In this document: positions 6,995-8,729 of the stretch, piece after piece
How positions within the stretch are numbered: position 1 is the first letter of the stretch
Layout of the letters: every line of letters begins with the position of its first letter
Source of the DNA: MGR-bin208 sp043779285
GTDB lineage: Bacteria; Bacteroidota; Bacteroidia; Chitinophagales; Chitinophagaceae
Reading direction: 5' to 3'
DNA length: 8,729 nt
NCBI GenBank assembly: GCA_043779285.1
Contig: JAYWEL010000185.1
Location: 1-8,729, forward strand
The notes under the pieces: generated by a model
Databases searched by the model: none
What the model was told of the DNA's origin: nothing
Seen by the model: the letters and a program-made list of their open reading frames with translations, nothing else
Translations under genes and position numbers: made by a program

Positions 6995-7489
6995 ATGAAA
7001 CCTACACACTTTTTAATTGCCGGATTTTTTTTTATTTCTGCATGCAGTAATTCTTCAAAAGGAACTTCAGTGCCAAACAATACAGATTCTACAGTGAAAT
7101 GGAGCAAACTCCAGTCTGGCAATCAATGCAGTATGGAAACAGCCATGAATGCAGTCATTACAAGCCAGGAACAACTTGATGAAATCTGGGTTAAAGCATT
7201 TACGATGGATATGCCTCCTGAAAAACTGAATGTAGATTTTACAAAAAATTCAGTCGTTGTTCTTTTTTTAGGCTCTGTTAACAAAGGTGGTCATAGTATT
7301 GAGATAACAGGTATAAAAAACAGCGATGAAAAAGGGTTTCAGATTGGGGCAGAACATAAACTACCGGGTAAAAACTGCATGAGTACCATGGCTATCGAAT
7401 TCCCTTATTTTATTGGCTTGACCGATATTGTATTGTCTGGGAAAACGGAATTTACTGTTACAAAAAAAGAAATTGATTGTGAACTATGA
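6995..7489 (+). CDS. lipoprotein with PrcB C-terminal-like domain
   Basis: The ATG at 6995 gives 164 residues with a clean lipoprotein signal, FFFISAC, lipobox Ile14-Ser15-Ala16-Cys17. An in-frame ATG at 6941 would add 18 polar residues and lies inside the preceding hairpin, so it was rejected. After a Ser/Asn-rich linker, residues about 36-160 resemble the PrcB C-terminal domain: QEQLDEIW (58-65), VVVLFLGSVNKGGHSIEIT (87-105) and FPYFI (136-140). Cys45, Cys128 and Cys162 could form a disulfide. In Treponema denticola, PrcB is a lipoprotein needed for the subtilase complex dentilisin. Here it sits directly downstream of a subtilase, so a chaperone, anchor or subunit role is a reasonable inference. 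No acidic residues follow Cys17, so there is no obvious surface-export signal. The domain call rests on motif memory and is moderately sure. Confidence 0.72.
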   Translation: MKPTHFLIAGFFFISACSNSSKGTSVPNNTDSTVKWSKLQSGNQCSMETAMNAVITSQEQLDEIWVKAFTMDMPPEKLNVDFTKNSVVVLFLGSVNKGGHSIEITGIKNSDEKGFQIGAEHKLPGKNCMSTMAIEFPYFIGLTDIVLSGKTEFTVTKKEIDCEL

Positions 7490-7557
7490 TAAAAGACCGG
7501 AGAAAAGAATCTCTTGGGCAATTGTTAAAAAATAATATTGTTGAATCTGTTTTTTAA
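7486..7557 (+). CDS. possible 23-residue coupled small ORF
   Basis: An ATG at 7486 overlaps the lipoprotein stop as ATGA and opens a 23-codon frame ending at TAA 7555-7557, three bases before the terminator stem. The peptide starts MIKDRRKESLGQLLKNN and ends IVESVF. It is basic at the front, with spaced hydrophobic residues that could form an amphipathic helix. There is no signal peptide and no recognised family. The only support is the overlap geometry and the neat fit up to the terminator; chance is quite possible at this length. Confidence 0.3.
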   Translation: MIKDRRKESLGQLLKNNIVESVF

Positions 7558-7560
7558 ATG

Positions 7561-7598
7561 CAATGCTGGGGCTAAAAAGCTTCAGCATTGTATTTTTT
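7561..7598 (+). terminator. strong intrinsic terminator of the subtilase-PrcB unit
   Basis: Positions 7561-7573 pair with 7578-7590 in a 13-bp stem (CAATGCTG/CAGCATTG plus two G-U pairs and GCT/AGC) closed by an AAAA loop. It is followed directly by TATTTTTT. This is a textbook Rho-independent terminator that closes the + strand unit begun at the subtilase. The 169 bases from it to the methyltransferase start are AT-rich and show no confident promoter. Confidence 0.9.
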
Positions 7599-7767
7599 AC
7601 ATAAGGGATGGAGATGCTGATTTTTTAAGACTTTGTTTTAATATGTAGTAAAATAAAAATTTGGTATTTTTTACTGTCTTCAAACCAACGTATTCTTTTT
7701 GAAGGTTGTATACTTTACTTTGATGAATCGAATCTGAATATTTATTTTTTTAGAATTATTATTGCAC

Positions 7768-8481
7768 ATGAAATTATTTTTGATCCGATTCGTAAAGTCC
7801 ACATTTATTTATCTGCAGTTGCACCGGTTTTTCGGTTTTTTTACAGGGGCTATTTCCAATCTTTTGTATCTCACAAAATTTTCTGCCTGGGCTTATGCTA
7901 ACCAGAAAATTGCATTTAATGATTTTGTTTCAAAATGGGATTATACCAAGCGGTATGCTATGTATGAATGGGTTATTGAAAATTATCAATTAAATGTTTC
8001 GGTTAATTATTTAGAATTTGGTGTTGCATCAGGACAATCTTTTAAATGGTGGCTGGAAAGAAACAAGAATCCGGAAAGTCGTTTCTATGGTTTTGATACA
8101 TTTAACGGATTGCCTGAAGATTGGGGGCCTTTTAAAAAAGGTTCATTTAGTAATGATAACCAGGTACCCGTTGTTTATGATGATCGGGCATCTTTTTATC
8201 AGGGTTTATTTCAACAAACTCTTCCCGGCTTTATTCAAAATTTTGATAATGCCAGAAAAAATGTCATCATGCTGGATGCCGATCTGTATTCGGCAACCTT
8301 ATATTCATTAACTACACTATCTCCTTTTTTGAAAAAAGGAGATATCATTTTCTTTGATGAATTTGTTGTTCCTACACATGAGTTTAAAGCATACCTGGAT
8401 TTTACTCAATCACATTATATCGACTTAAAGTTAATAGCTGCAGCCAATAATTATTATTTTGTTGCTTTTCAGGTAAACTAG
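7768..8481 (+). CDS. class I SAM-dependent methyltransferase, TylF/MycF-like
   Basis: From the ATG at 7768 the protein has 237 residues; a TTG two codons earlier was not preferred. The Rossmann-fold methyltransferase is shown by motif I YLEFGVASGQSFKWW (81-95), the beta2 acidic residue Asp110 in FYGFDTFNGLPEDWG (106-120), VIMLDADLYSATLYSL (166-181) and KKGDIIFFDEF (189-199). LDxDLYxST and a following acidic pair characterise TylF/MycF/NovP sugar O-methyltransferases, where they bind Mg2+. Here the pair reads Asp197-Glu198 instead of Asp-Asp. The first 45 residues are strongly hydrophobic and basic, suggesting membrane association. The likely role is O-methylation of a sugar or small-molecule hydroxyl, with substrate unknown. 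The gene stands alone after a terminator, without neighbouring glycan genes in view. Confidence 0.85.
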   Translation: MKLFLIRFVKSTFIYLQLHRFFGFFTGAISNLLYLTKFSAWAYANQKIAFNDFVSKWDYTKRYAMYEWVIENYQLNVSVNYLEFGVASGQSFKWWLERNKNPESRFYGFDTFNGLPEDWGPFKKGSFSNDNQVPVVYDDRASFYQGLFQQTLPGFIQNFDNARKNVIMLDADLYSATLYSLTTLSPFLKKGDIIFFDEFVVPTHEFKAYLDFTQSHYIDLKLIAAANNYYFVAFQVN

Positions 8482-8540
8482 GTAATTGCTTTAAAGGATG
8501 TAAACTGTAATTTGCCAGGCAGAATGAATCTATCTGACGG

Positions 8541-8631
8541 GCTTTCAACTTTTGTTCTTTGTATTATTGATAACAACAATAACAATAGTTTTCTTGCTCT
8601 GCTTCAAGTTGTGATTTGCTTTCAACTTTTG
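8541..8631. repeat. 14-bp direct repeat GCTTTCAACTTTTG, two copies 77 bp apart
   Basis: Exact copies lie at 8541-8554 and 8618-8631. The second copy ends exactly where the GC-rich DctM-like sequence begins, so the repeat marks a junction. The non-coding stretch after the methyltransferase (8482-8631) holds nothing else recognisable apart from a short AAC/AAT-rich run around 8570-8587. Confidence 0.8.
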
Positions 8632-8729
8632 CCGCCAGAAACAGTGAGCCGACGCTGACGTTGGCCATCATGCCGTAGATGACAAACGGCAAGCTGGGCG
8701 GGATGATCGGGCCCAGCGTGGCTGACGCG
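8564..8729 (-). pseudogene. TRAP transporter large permease (DctM) fragment, truncated at a junction, 5' end off window
   Basis: On the - strand from 8728 the reading frame gives ATLGPIIPPSLPFVIYGMM then ANVSVGSLFLA, a highly characteristic DctM segment (usually followed by AG.VPG). The similarity stops at about 8632, after FLAA. The frame then runs into the AT-rich sequence, adding about 20 unrelated residues (ending CYCCYQ) before TAA at 8564-8566. The homologous part is 64% GC (63 of 98, hand-counted), far above the rest of the window, and reads like a proteobacterial gene. DctM is the large membrane subunit of tripartite periplasmic dicarboxylate-type transporters. Only some 33 internal residues are present, so this is a broken piece, probably a chimera. 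Confidence 0.72.

Noticed and set aside
8018..8311. Overlapping + strand open frame within the methyltransferase
   Set aside because: It runs in another frame across conserved methyltransferase motifs and encodes nothing recognisable.
8561..8631. Cys/Tyr-rich tail ending CYCCYQ as a genuine C-terminus
   Set aside because: It arises by reading the foreign DctM frame through the junction into AT-rich non-coding DNA, so it is unlikely to be a real protein end.
1..8729. tRNA, rRNA, CRISPR array, insertion sequence or defence system
   Set aside because: No repeat-spacer arrays, transposase, RNA gene cores or recognisable defence domains were found on either strand.

Overview
The window is an AT-rich stretch (about 38-40% GC by eye) whose gene content points to a Bacteroidota genome, most likely a Chitinophagaceae-like member. 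The pointers are a long PIG-L deacetylase with a C-terminal glutamine-amidotransferase-like domain, a DUF2911-plus-TPR periplasmic protein, weak or absent Shine-Dalgarno sites and signal peptides ending in ...A-Q. The lineage is inferred from protein families, not from a marker gene. Both ends look incomplete: base 1 lies inside a gene, and the last ~100 bases are GC-rich (63 of 98, hand-counted) and of another character.

Left block (1-4176, + strand): four genes joined by stop/start overlaps. They are a PIG-L-type deacetylase missing its N-terminus, two small membrane proteins of 55 and 41 residues, and a sodium:solute symporter. The overlaps (TAATG, ATGA, ATGA) indicate translational coupling, so the four products are probably made together. 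They plausibly handle one N-acylated or sugar-like substrate, with the small proteins as candidate accessory subunits.

Middle block: a convergent DUF2911/TPR gene (4223-5062, - strand) shares a stem-loop terminator region with the symporter. A 532-bp AT-rich divergent intergenic region follows, with clustered palindromes. Then comes a + strand secretion/proteolysis unit: a secreted proteinase-K-like subtilase with an I9 propeptide (5595-6908), a 20-bp stem-loop, a PrcB-domain lipoprotein (6995-7489), a possible 23-residue coupled ORF (7486-7557) and a strong terminator (7561-7598). A subtilase beside a PrcB-like lipoprotein recalls the dentilisin complex (PrtP-PrcA-PrcB) of Treponema denticola and is the most interesting functional hint here.

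Right block: a TylF/MycF-type SAM-dependent methyltransferase (7768-8481), then a short non-coding tail with a 14-bp direct repeat. At the second repeat copy the sequence changes abruptly into a - strand fragment of a TRAP transporter large permease (DctM). That fragment is probably foreign: an assembly or amplification chimera, or less likely a recent recombination junction.

No rRNA, tRNA, CRISPR array or insertion sequence was seen.
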